20,803 nucleotides of DNA, taken from contig JBDKUC010000116.1 of the NCBI GenBank assembly GCA_039679885.1, positions 1 to 20,803 of the forward strand, written 5' to 3'. The notes beneath the pieces are model-generated. The model was not told the DNA's origin. It did not search any database and was given only the letters and a program-made list of their open reading frames with translations. A program made the position numbers and the translations under genes. Shown here piece by piece: positions 14,183 to 20,803 of this stretch; the first letter of the stretch is position 1; each line of letters opens with the position of its first letter. This DNA is from JAJFUI01 sp039679885 (lineage in GTDB: Bacteria; Planctomycetota; Planctomycetia; Pirellulales; Thermoguttaceae).

Positions 14183-14229
14183 CTTCACGCGGAGCGTGCA
14201 GAGTACTTTTCGCTGAGCGTGAAGAGCAC
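14183..14229. repeat. Class B repeat and half copy downstream of maf
   Basis: TTCACGC-GGA-GCGTG with AGAGTAC (to 14206) matches the element at 5499-5520 in the same orientation. GAGCGTGAAGAGCAC (14214-14229 region) is a second, half copy. The CTTCACGC and GCGTGAAG ends can also pair across the pair of copies. The remainder of the gap 14150-14344 contains a short hairpin CCGCC-CATC-GGCGG (14251-14264) followed by TTTG, a weak terminator candidate for maf. Confidence 0.6.
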
Positions 14230-14344
14230 GGGGCCAAGAAACGGCCGAAGCCGCCCATCGGCGGTTTGTCCGCGCTGCCAACGTGAGGGCAGCGACGGCA
14301 GACCGCCGACGAGCGGCTCGCCATGTTCGTTCGAACGGTCCGGC

Positions 14345-14671
14345 TTACTGAACCATGTCCTTCAGGTTCTTCAGCGCGCGGACCTTGACCTTGACCGAGG
14401 CCGGCTTGGCAGGGTAGTCGCGAACTTCGCCGGGGTGGAACGGATCGGGGACGTTCTTGCGGGCCGGCTTGGCCGGGACGGTCTTCCGCTCGATCTTCAC
14501 CAGGCCGGGGATCGTGAAGATCCCGGGGCCGCGCTTCCCGATGTTCTTGCGAATCTCGTCGCCGAGGACTTCGATCACCTTGGCCACGTCCTTCTTCGTC
14601 AGGTCAGTGGCGGTGGCGATGTTCTGCAGCACTTCGGTCTTTGTTGGGGCTTTTTTGGCTACTTTAGCCAT
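14345..14671 (-). CDS. HU-family nucleoid DNA-binding protein, variant
   Basis: The protein is 108 aa, against about 90 for classical HU. These dimeric proteins bend and compact DNA. The helical half matches well (KTEVLQNIATATDLTKKDVA, residues 11-30, then a helix to about 46). The beta half follows from GPGIFTIPGLVKIERK. The DNA-intercalating arm differs from classical HU: instead of RNPQTGE the region reads RKNVPDPFHPGEVRDYPAKP (71-90), and the end is VRALKNLKDMVQ. There is also a basic N-terminal extension, MAKVAKKAPT. A GGAGGG site 10 nt before the ATG and a likely promoter at 14740-14767 support the start. It is monocistronic and convergent with maf. Confidence 0.93.
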   Translation of the reverse strand: MAKVAKKAPTKTEVLQNIATATDLTKKDVAKVIEVLGDEIRKNIGKRGPGIFTIPGLVKIERKTVPAKPARKNVPDPFHPGEVRDYPAKPASVKVKVRALKNLKDMVQ

Positions 14672-14739
14672 AGTTCACGAACCCTCCATGCGAGGTCTTA
14701 AGGGGGAAAGTCTCTGTGTCCGATACGGTGGACTTGATG

Positions 14740-14767
14740 ATTAAAGTCTCTACCCTGAAAAAAGCAA
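14740..14767 (-). promoter_or_regulatory. HU gene promoter
   Basis: On the minus strand TTGCTT (14767-14762), a 16-bp spacer and TTTAAT (14745-14740) give a good -35/-10 pair, about 70 bp before the ATG. The surrounding DNA is A/T-rich, as is usual for a highly expressed gene's promoter. Confidence 0.5.
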
Positions 14768-14868
14768 CCCGAAAAGTGCCAGAAAACCGGGGAATTTCGC
14801 AATTTCTCGCCATCGGAGCGCGTTTTTCCCGGTTTTTTGACGGTTTCCGCCAGCCCGGTGGCCAATAC

Positions 14869-14897
14869 TTGCTACCAGTCCGCCCGTGTTCTACCAT
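14869..14897 (+). promoter_or_regulatory. Possible promoter of the PQQ/TPR gene
   Basis: TTGCTA (14869-14874), a 17-bp spacer and TACCAT (14892-14897) form a plausible sigma70-like pair. It would give a leader of about 218 nt before the ATG at 15122. Confidence 0.35.
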
Positions 14898-15121
14898 AGT
14901 TCTTGGGCAAGAGGCCCCCGCGGAAACGGCATCGCCGCCGATCGCCAGGGGACGCGAAGTCTTCGGAAAAGGACGCTCGGTCGTTGCCGAGCAGCGTTCC
15001 GGGACCGCCGTCGCTCCTGATGGTGCGAGCCGGATCGCCGACCCGGGAACTTTTGGGCCCTCCAGGGGTTCAATAGCCGTGAGGGGCGCGGCATGGGCGT
15101 CTGCAAAAGAAAGAGCGCGCC
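14898..15121 (+). other. Long non-coding leader with stem-loop upstream of the PQQ/TPR gene
   Basis: I see no gene in the 450-bp gap 14672-15121 beyond the two divergent promoters. Within this leader, GCTCGG-TCGTTG-CCGAGC (about 14976-14993) is a strong hairpin that can extend through outer GGA and TCC pairs. A frame on this strand is open through the region, but it lacks recognisable content and a ribosome binding site. I cannot match it to a known riboswitch or small RNA. Confidence 0.35.
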
Positions 15122-18100
15122 ATGGCAAGGAATCAGCGGGACTCGATGGCTCTGAAGGCCGGATCACTCTTGGCCGTGGTGATCGTGGTCGCGCTGGCCG
15201 CACGCCTTCCCGCCCAGTTCAATCTCCGACGGCTTATCCCTTCGCCGGCCAACCAGGAGACGGTCGAGAGCTATTTCCCCGCGCCGCCGCGGGACAAATT
15301 GAAGCTCCTTTCCGACGCCCGCAAGCTGCTGGCCGAGAACCGCCTTGGCGAGGCCATTCGCAAGTTGGGAGACCTCCTCGAATCGCCCGAAGACCACCTG
15401 GTTCAGCTCGACAAGAAATCGCCAGTTCATAGCAGCCTGAAAAAAGAGGCCGAGCGTCTGTTGGGTGACATGCCGCGGGAAGGTCGAGAGCTCTACGAAC
15501 TGCAATATGGCGCCCGGGCGCGACAACTGCTTAGCGAGGCGTTGGACGCCGGGGACATGGAGCGGGTGGCCGAGGTGTCGCGGCGTTTCTTCCATACGAA
15601 GGCCGGCTACCAGGCGACATTCCTGCTGGGACAAGACCACTTCGACCGCGGCCGGCCAATGGCCGGGGCGCTCGTCCTCCAGCGCCTGCGCGGCGCCGGA
15701 TCGGCGGTGAACGACCTAGAACCGACGTTGTCGCTGACGCTGGCCTCCTGTTGGCTGAGCGCCGGGATGCCTGACAAGGCTCGGGCCGCGTTGACGGCGC
15801 TGCGGGCGCGCGATCCGGCGACCCGCATCACGGTCGCAGGCCGGGAACGGCCGTTGTTCGAAAAAGAGTCGCGGGCGGTCGAATGGCTTACCGGCCTGAT
15901 TGGGCCGCAAGTGGCCGCCGTGGTGACGGAGTTGGATCGTTGGTGGATGTTCCGCGGCAACCCGGCCCGGAATGCCTCGGCCGCCGGCGGGGCGCCGCTG
16001 TTGAGTCTGCAATGGCGAGTCGAGCCGACCGACGACCCAACCACCGCGTCGGCCCTCAGCCAGCGAGAACGATCCTCGGTGGAATCGGGCGTGCCGATCC
16101 TGCCGAGCTTTCATCCGTTGGCGGTTGGCGATGTCATCCTGATGCGGACGCTCGAGACGCTGGTTGCCGTTGACTTCGCCACCGGCAAGCAACTCTGGCG
16201 TGTGCCGGTCGATGATTCCGTCGAAGGCGCGGCCGGAGCGACGAGCGACGACTCGGACCAATCTGCGGAGGTCGGTGGCCAGCGGTTGTGGCGTGACATG
16301 ACCTTCGGCACCCTCAGTAGTGACGGCCGCCGCGTCTATTCGATCGAGGATATGGACGCCGATCTTGGCCGAGGCGTCCAGTTTGGCGGGGTGAACCGGC
16401 GCGTCTGGCTTGGAAACGTCCGGATGGCTGTCGCCTTCAACCAACAGGGCGAACCAGTCGCTGGTTCCAATCGGCTGACGGCTCACGACATCCGCAACGG
16501 CAAGCTCGTTTGGGACTTGGGTGGGCCTGCCGGCCCCAACGCATTGCCGCAGGCCGAGACGTTTTTCCTCGGCCCGCCGCTTCCGCTGGCCGGCCAACTA
16601 TTCGTCATCGCCGAAACCAAGGGCGAAGTTCGGCTAATGGCGTTGGACGCGGCCATGGGCAATCTGCTTTGGTCGCAGCAGTTGAGCCAAACCGAGCAGT
16701 CGGACTTCCAGCGCCGCTGGGTCGGGGCATCTCCTTCCTATGCCGACGGTGTTCTGGTCTGCCCGACCTCGACCGGCGCCGTGGTCGGCGTCGAGCTTGC
16801 CACGCGCTCGCTGCTTTGGGGATTTTGCTACAACGAGGACCGCTCCAACTCGCGCGCGGGGATGATGGCGATGGCGAGGGCTTGGTCGACGGATAACGGG
16901 TCCCGCTGGGCCGACGGGAGCCTCACGATCCGCGACGGCCGCGTGCTGGTGACGGCGCCCGACTCGACGTGGCTCCACTGCCTCAGCCTGATTGACGGCC
17001 GACTGCTGTGGAAATGCGCTCGGCAAGACGCTCGCCGCGACGATCTCTACGTTGCTTGCGTGCACGGGGACAACGTTGTGTTGGTCGGGCGCACGGCGGT
17101 GCGGGCCGTGCGGTTGGCCGACGGCAGGCCCGCCTGGGGCGGCCGGACGGTTGCGCTGCCCAAGCAGAGCCTTCCAGGCGGCCGCGGCTTTGTCTCCGGC
17201 GATCGTTATTTCCTTCCCTTGAGCTCGGCCGAGGTCGTGGCGATCGATCTCAACGACGGCAAGCTGGTTGGAAGCTGGAAGTCGCGGAAGGGAGACGTTC
17301 TCGGCAACCTCGTGTGCCATCGGGGAAAGATCGTCTCGCAAGGGGCCGAGGGACTTGCCGCCTACTTCCAGTTGGACTCGATCACGGCCGAGGTTGACCG
17401 TCGGCTGGCCGCCAACACGCGCGACGCCGAGGCCCTGTCGCTGAAGGGAGAGATCTTGCTCAGCGGCGATAAACGCGGCGACGCCATCGCTTCATTCCGC
17501 CTCGCGCATGAATTGGCTCCCGACGACCCCGAAGCCCGCGAATTGTTGCGCGACTGTCTCTTGGAAAGCCTGCGCACCGACTTCCCCGCCTATCGATCGC
17601 GAATCTCCGAAATTGAACGGTTGGTGGACGACGCCTCGCAGCGGGCTGCGCTGTTGCGGGCGACGGCTTGCGGACTGCGGCAAGTGGGCGAGTGGGATGC
17701 GGCGTTTGCATCGTATCTCAAGCTGGCGGACCTCGAGTCGGATCGGCGGTCGCTGGAACAGATCGACGCGACGCTCTCCGTTCGACGGGACCGTTGGGTG
17801 CGCAACCAATTGGCCGAGTTGCGGAAGCAGGCCAGTCCGGCCGCGGCGGCCGCCATCGACAAGGCGTTGCAGGCCCGGCTCGAAACGGCCCAGGCCGCGC
17901 ATTCACTCGAGCGGTTGCAGGCGTTTCTGGCTTGCTTCGGCGATCAGCCGGCGACGGCCGAGGCCTCCGAGGAGCTGATCCGCAAGCTGCGCGGGGCGGG
18001 CCGCTTGCTCGAAGCCGAGTTGGCGTCGGGCGGGAAAGACGCCCAAGGCCGAGCAGCCGGCCAAACCGTTGCAACGCCCGATAAGGAGATCACCTGGCCC

Positions 18101-19615
18101 TCGGGCAAGATCGAGGTGAAGACCCGGCGGACGAACAGCGTGGCGGGAGTGAACTACACCTCCGTCCCGGTGTTGTGGGAAGGGCCGCATCCGTTGTTCG
18201 CCAATCTGTCCCTGCGGTTTGACAACAACCGGTCGGCGATCATCGCGTGCGATCAGTATGGCCGGGAACGCTGGCAAGTGTCTTTGCGAGAAGTCGGACC
18301 TCGCGACGATTCGGCCAATCTGGGCAACCACGCCTGCGCGTTCGGGCACCTCCTGCTAGTTTCCTTGGGCGGGAAGATGGTGGCCATCGACGCTCTGACG
18401 GCCGGCCGCAAAGAGGGGCCGCGAGTGTTCTGGTCTCAGGACGTGCTCGGATCGCCGCGCGAGGTGGAAACCATCGCCGGGAATCCCGCCCTGATGATGC
18501 GGTTTCGGCGACGGTTCGGACGGGTCGACTCGTTCTCGGTCTCCAGTTCGTTGAGCAATCGGCAGATTTGCGTGCAGCGGCCTCGCGAGTTGCTTGCGCT
18601 GGATCCGGCCACCGGAGGCACGCTTTGGATTCGGCGAGGGGTCTTGCCGGGCAGCGAGGTCTTCGGCGACGACCGGTATCTGTTCGTGATTTCGCCCGAT
18701 CGCGAGGACGCCACGGTGCTGAACGCCTGCGACGGCGAGTTGGTGGGCACTCGCAAGATCCCGCGGCGTTCCGTGACGCAGCACCTTCCCGGCGGCGAAA
18801 CGCGAGTCGCCTTCGAGCCGTTGCGCCAGTCCGTGCTGACAACGTTCGGCCGAAACATGTTGCTCTGGTGGGTCGAAGGGCACCGACGCGTCCTGACGCT
18901 CGTCGATCCGCTGGAAGGCCGCGACATCTGGAAAGGTTGGAAGTTCGCCACGTCCGCCCGGGCGTCGCTCGCGGGCCAGGACGCCGTCGGCGTCATGGAG
19001 CCGAGCGGCCACTTCATGCTGGTTTCGTTGCCCGACGGGCGCGTCATCGCCGACGTGCGGCTGCAAGCGGAACCGGGCTTGCAGGAAATCCGACTGTTGC
19101 ATGACGGCGACCGCTACTTCCTATTGACGCGAGGCGGGCCGGGCATCGGCCAAACGCTGCCGTTGCAGCCGATGCCGAGTGCGGCGCCGCAAGAATACAG
19201 CCCCATTCACCGCGGCCGGCTTTACGCGTTCGACAGTCAAGGCAAGCAGCTGTGGCCCGCCCCGGTTGCGATCGAGAACCAACTGCTGCTGTCGAACCAA
19301 CTGCCCGGACTGCCGGTGATCGTCTTCGCGTGCCAGCGGATCGAGCAGGCCAACGGCCAGGCGCGGTGGAAGCCGGCCCTGTTTTGCGTCGACAAGCGCA
19401 CGGGACAGACGGTCTCGAAAACCGATTTCAACCAGCAGATGATCGGTTTGTTCGGGGTCCGATGTGAGCCGGAGAAGAAGACGGTTGAATTGGTCGTGCA
19501 GAATGATACGGTTACATTGACGTTTACCGACAAACCCACGACGCCTGTTCCCGCCGGCGGACAACCCGCCAAGCCATCGCCGGCGCGGAAGACGTCTTCC
19601 CCTGCCCGAAGTTGA
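15122..19615 (+). CDS. Giant exported PQQ-type beta-propeller and TPR protein
   Basis: The protein is 1497 aa. A signal peptide or anchor is seen (hydrophobic residues about 13-28, possible cleavage after PAQ). A helical TPR-like section (about 60-230) follows. A first propeller region (about 275-745) carries repeated tryptophan-blade motifs such as GKQLW (W359), GKLVW (W464), GNLLW (W517), RSLLW (W566) and GRLLW (W630). A clear TPR section spans about 750-1000. A second propeller (about 1015-1450) has GRERW (W1051), GGTLW (W1169) and GRDIW (W1270). The C-terminus is a low-complexity Pro/Ala/Ser tail. These blades are of the type in BamB and quinoprotein dehydrogenases, but I see no catalytic residues that would prove PQQ binding, so a scaffold or protein-binding role outside the cytoplasm is inferred. 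The alternative start M9 (MALKAG) is possible. The toroid-repeat gene follows by 89 bp. Confidence 0.9.
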   Translation: MARNQRDSMALKAGSLLAVVIVVALAARLPAQFNLRRLIPSPANQETVESYFPAPPRDKLKLLSDARKLLAENRLGEAIRKLGDLLESPEDHLVQLDKKSPVHSSLKKEAERLLGDMPREGRELYELQYGARARQLLSEALDAGDMERVAEVSRRFFHTKAGYQATFLLGQDHFDRGRPMAGALVLQRLRGAGSAVNDLEPTLSLTLASCWLSAGMPDKARAALTALRARDPATRITVAGRERPLFEKESRAVEWLTGLIGPQVAAVVTELDRWWMFRGNPARNASAAGGAPLLSLQWRVEPTDDPTTASALSQRERSSVESGVPILPSFHPLAVGDVILMRTLETLVAVDFATGKQLWRVPVDDSVEGAAGATSDDSDQSAEVGGQRLWRDMTFGTLSSDGRRVYSIEDMDADLGRGVQFGGVNRRVWLGNVRMAVAFNQQGEPVAGSNRLTAHDIRNGKLVWDLGGPAGPNALPQAETFFLGPPLPLAGQLFVIAETKGEVRLMALDAAMGNLLWSQQLSQTEQSDFQRRWVGASPSYADGVLVCPTSTGAVVGVELATRSLLWGFCYNEDRSNSRAGMMAMARAWSTDNGSRWADGSLTIRDGRVLVTAPDSTWLHCLSLIDGRLLWKCARQDARRDDLYVACVHGDNVVLVGRTAVRAVRLADGRPAWGGRTVALPKQSLPGGRGFVSGDRYFLPLSSAEVVAIDLNDGKLVGSWKSRKGDVLGNLVCHRGKIVSQGAEGLAAYFQLDSITAEVDRRLAANTRDAEALSLKGEILLSGDKRGDAIASFRLAHELAPDDPEARELLRDCLLESLRTDFPAYRSRISEIERLVDDASQRAALLRATACGLRQVGEWDAAFASYLKLADLESDRRSLEQIDATLSVRRDRWVRNQLAELRKQASPAAAAAIDKALQARLETAQAAHSLERLQAFLACFGDQPATAEASEELIRKLRGAGRLLEAELASGGKDAQGRAAGQTVATPDKEITWPSGKIEVKTRRTNSVAGVNYTSVPVLWEGPHPLFANLSLRFDNNRSAIIACDQYGRERWQVSLREVGPRDDSANLGNHACAFGHLLLVSLGGKMVAIDALTAGRKEGPRVFWSQDVLGSPREVETIAGNPALMMRFRRRFGRVDSFSVSSSLSNRQICVQRPRELLALDPATGGTLWIRRGVLPGSEVFGDDRYLFVISPDREDATVLNACDGELVGTRKIPRRSVTQHLPGGETRVAFEPLRQSVLTTFGRNMLLWWVEGHRRVLTLVDPLEGRDIWKGWKFATSARASLAGQDAVGVMEPSGHFMLVSLPDGRVIADVRLQAEPGLQEIRLLHDGDRYFLLTRGGPGIGQTLPLQPMPSAAPQEYSPIHRGRLYAFDSQGKQLWPAPVAIENQLLLSNQLPGLPVIVFACQRIEQANGQARWKPALFCVDKRTGQTVSKTDFNQQMIGLFGVRCEPEKKTVELVVQNDTVTLTFTDKPTTPVPAGGQPAKPSPARKTSSPARS

Positions 19616-19704
19616 TCGCCCCCCGCTCGGAATCGGTTGGCCAAGCCAGCGGCGTGTGGCCGATGGCCTATGCTTCCAAGATGGCTGTGGTGACGGTAGT
19701 AACG

Positions 19705-20778
19705 ATGAAAAACATGCGGCAAAACAGTCGTGGCGACGCGAAGCGGCGGTGGGCATTGCGCTGGCGACTGGCCACGCTTGCCGCCGCCCTGGTCGCGCTT
19801 TGCCCCGCGATGTTGATGGCCGCCACGGCCGACACCGACGTTGACCGCGTGGTGAGCCGCGGCCTCGACTGGCTCGCCTCGCACCAATCGCGGCTCGGCC
19901 ATTGGACGGCCGGCGGCGACGTCTATCCGACGCCGATGACCGCGCTGGCCGGCATGGCCATGCTCTGCGAGGGATCGACGACCACGCAAGGAAAATACGC
20001 GCCCAACATCCGCAATGCCGTCACCTACCTGGTTGGCCGAAGTCGTGGGAATGGCCTGATCGGCGATCCCGCACGCGACGACCGCTACACCTACGGCCAT
20101 GGCTTCGCGATGCTCTTTCTCTCTCAGGTGCTGGGCGAGGAAGAAGACGCCGAGCGGCGGGAGGAGTTGATCCGCGTGCTGACCAAGGCGGTTGAGTTCA
20201 CCGGCCGGGCGCAGACCGACAGCGGCGGGTGGGGGTACGTTAGCGCCAAGGACGGCGGCGGCTTCGACGAAGGTTCGACCACCATCACTCAGGTGCAAGG
20301 GCTTCGCGGCTGCCGGAACGCGGGCATTCCCGTTCCGAAGGAAATCATCGACAAGGCGGTCAAGTACATCAAGAAGTGCACCGGTCCCGACGGCGGCGTG
20401 CGCTACAGCCTGTCGCAGGGCATGGGCGGCGGCGGACGGCCGCCGATCACCGCCGCGGCCATCGCCTGCCTGTTCAACGCCGGCGATTACGACAGCCAAT
20501 ATGTGCCGAAGATTTTGAAATACTGCCACCAGAACCTGGACAACAATGCGAACCAGTTCGGCCATTGGCAATACGCCAACTATTACTACTCGCAGGTGCT
20601 GTACCGGCAAGGCGGCAAGGAGTGGGAGACTTACCGCAACCGCATTTTTCCGAAGCTGGTCCGCGAGGCCGCCAGCGATGGTTCCTGGAATCAGGAGATC
20701 GGCCCGGTGTTCAGCACTTCGGTGAACCTGACCATTTTGCAGTTGCCGAAAGGCGTGCTGCCGATTTATCAACGATGA
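19705..20778 (+). CDS. Exported squalene-cyclase/prenyltransferase-like alpha-toroid repeat protein
   Basis: The protein is 357 aa from the ATG at 19705. It has a basic N-terminus and a hydrophobic stretch (about 22-38) ending in LMA-ATAD, a likely signal peptide. The rest is made of helical-pair repeats with QW-like motifs: WLASHQSRLGHW (56-67), AQTDSGGWGY (169-178), GPDGGVRYS (227-235), QFGHWQYANYYYSQVLY (284-300) and ASDGSWNQ (323-330). Squalene-hopene cyclases and prenyltransferase beta subunits share this fold. The cyclase acid motif DxDD is absent and the protein is about half their length, so cyclase activity is unlikely. In-frame ATGs at 19663 and 19681 and a TTG at 19612 also exist; the last would overlap the PQQ/TPR stop. 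The 89-bp gap and shared exported character suggest a unit with the PQQ/TPR gene. Confidence 0.85.
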   Translation: MKNMRQNSRGDAKRRWALRWRLATLAAALVALCPAMLMAATADTDVDRVVSRGLDWLASHQSRLGHWTAGGDVYPTPMTALAGMAMLCEGSTTTQGKYAPNIRNAVTYLVGRSRGNGLIGDPARDDRYTYGHGFAMLFLSQVLGEEEDAERREELIRVLTKAVEFTGRAQTDSGGWGYVSAKDGGGFDEGSTTITQVQGLRGCRNAGIPVPKEIIDKAVKYIKKCTGPDGGVRYSLSQGMGGGGRPPITAAAIACLFNAGDYDSQYVPKILKYCHQNLDNNANQFGHWQYANYYYSQVLYRQGGKEWETYRNRIFPKLVREAASDGSWNQEIGPVFSTSVNLTILQLPKGVLPIYQR

Positions 20779-20803
20779 GAGGAGTGGACAATAGTGGTTA
20801 GTG

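Noticed and set aside
15020..15100. tRNA-like GGTTCAA sequence in the leader
   Set aside because: No acceptor, D or anticodon stems can be formed around it.
14716..15432. Plus-strand frame through the leader and the start of the PQQ/TPR gene
   Set aside because: It overlaps the signal-peptide region of the PQQ/TPR protein in another frame and has no recognisable domain.
19612..19704. TTG or earlier ATG start of the toroid-repeat gene
   Set aside because: These would place about 8-31 residues before the basic signal-peptide start at 19705; they cannot be fully excluded.
19237..20772. Minus-strand 511-aa frame opposite the toroid-repeat gene
   Set aside because: The plus strand has a signal peptide and repeat motifs; the minus frame is a shadow.

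Overview
The window looks like chromosomal DNA of a planctomycete, probably in or near the Pirellulales. This rests on several family-level cues: a DUF1559 pseudopilin-like protein with an H-X9-DG tail, a very large PQQ-type beta-propeller/TPR protein, a squalene-cyclase-like toroid protein with a signal peptide, a ResB-CcsA fusion, a four-ACT aspartokinase, an unusual HU protein and many dispersed GC-rich palindromes. The DNA is GC-rich, and Shine-Dalgarno sites are strong for some genes and absent for others. There is no rRNA, tRNA, CRISPR array, phage or insertion-sequence transposase.

Layout. Bases 1-1319 (minus) hold the 5' part of a NuoF/HydB/HoxF-type flavoprotein that runs off the left edge. 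It diverges from recA (plus, 1595-2689), and the space between them carries a heptamer-built palindrome and a clear sigma70-like recA promoter. A small lipoprotein gene and an HtrA-like gene whose catalytic His appears lost follow on the plus strand (2806-4845). They converge on a 1066-aa ResB/CcsA fusion (minus, 4993-8193). A divergent promoter region then leads to the DUF1559 gene and a 61-aa lipoprotein (8368-9587), which converge on lysC (minus, 9752-11527). Next come a 105-aa unknown (plus), an RluA-family pseudouridine synthase (minus), a coupled 79-aa unknown plus maf pair (plus, 13230-14149) and an HU gene (minus, 14345-14671). The right part is a 1497-aa PQQ/TPR protein (plus, 15122-19615) followed by a 357-aa toroid-repeat protein (19705-20778).

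How the genes relate. Most are housekeeping or envelope genes in units of one to three: recombination (RecA), nucleoid structure (HU), nucleotide house-cleaning (Maf), RNA modification (RluA), aspartate-family amino acids (LysC) and cytochrome c maturation (CcsBA). The exported proteins (lipoproteins, HtrA-like, pseudopilin-like, PQQ/TPR, toroid) fit an organism with a large extracytoplasmic compartment. I see no defence or secondary-metabolite cluster.

The least explained layer is a set of short palindromic repeats of several classes. They lie in intergenic spaces, across a stop codon, and in frame inside two genes (maf and the CcsBA fusion). Two copies of one class differ by a pair-preserving double change, which suggests that the small hairpins are the structural unit.
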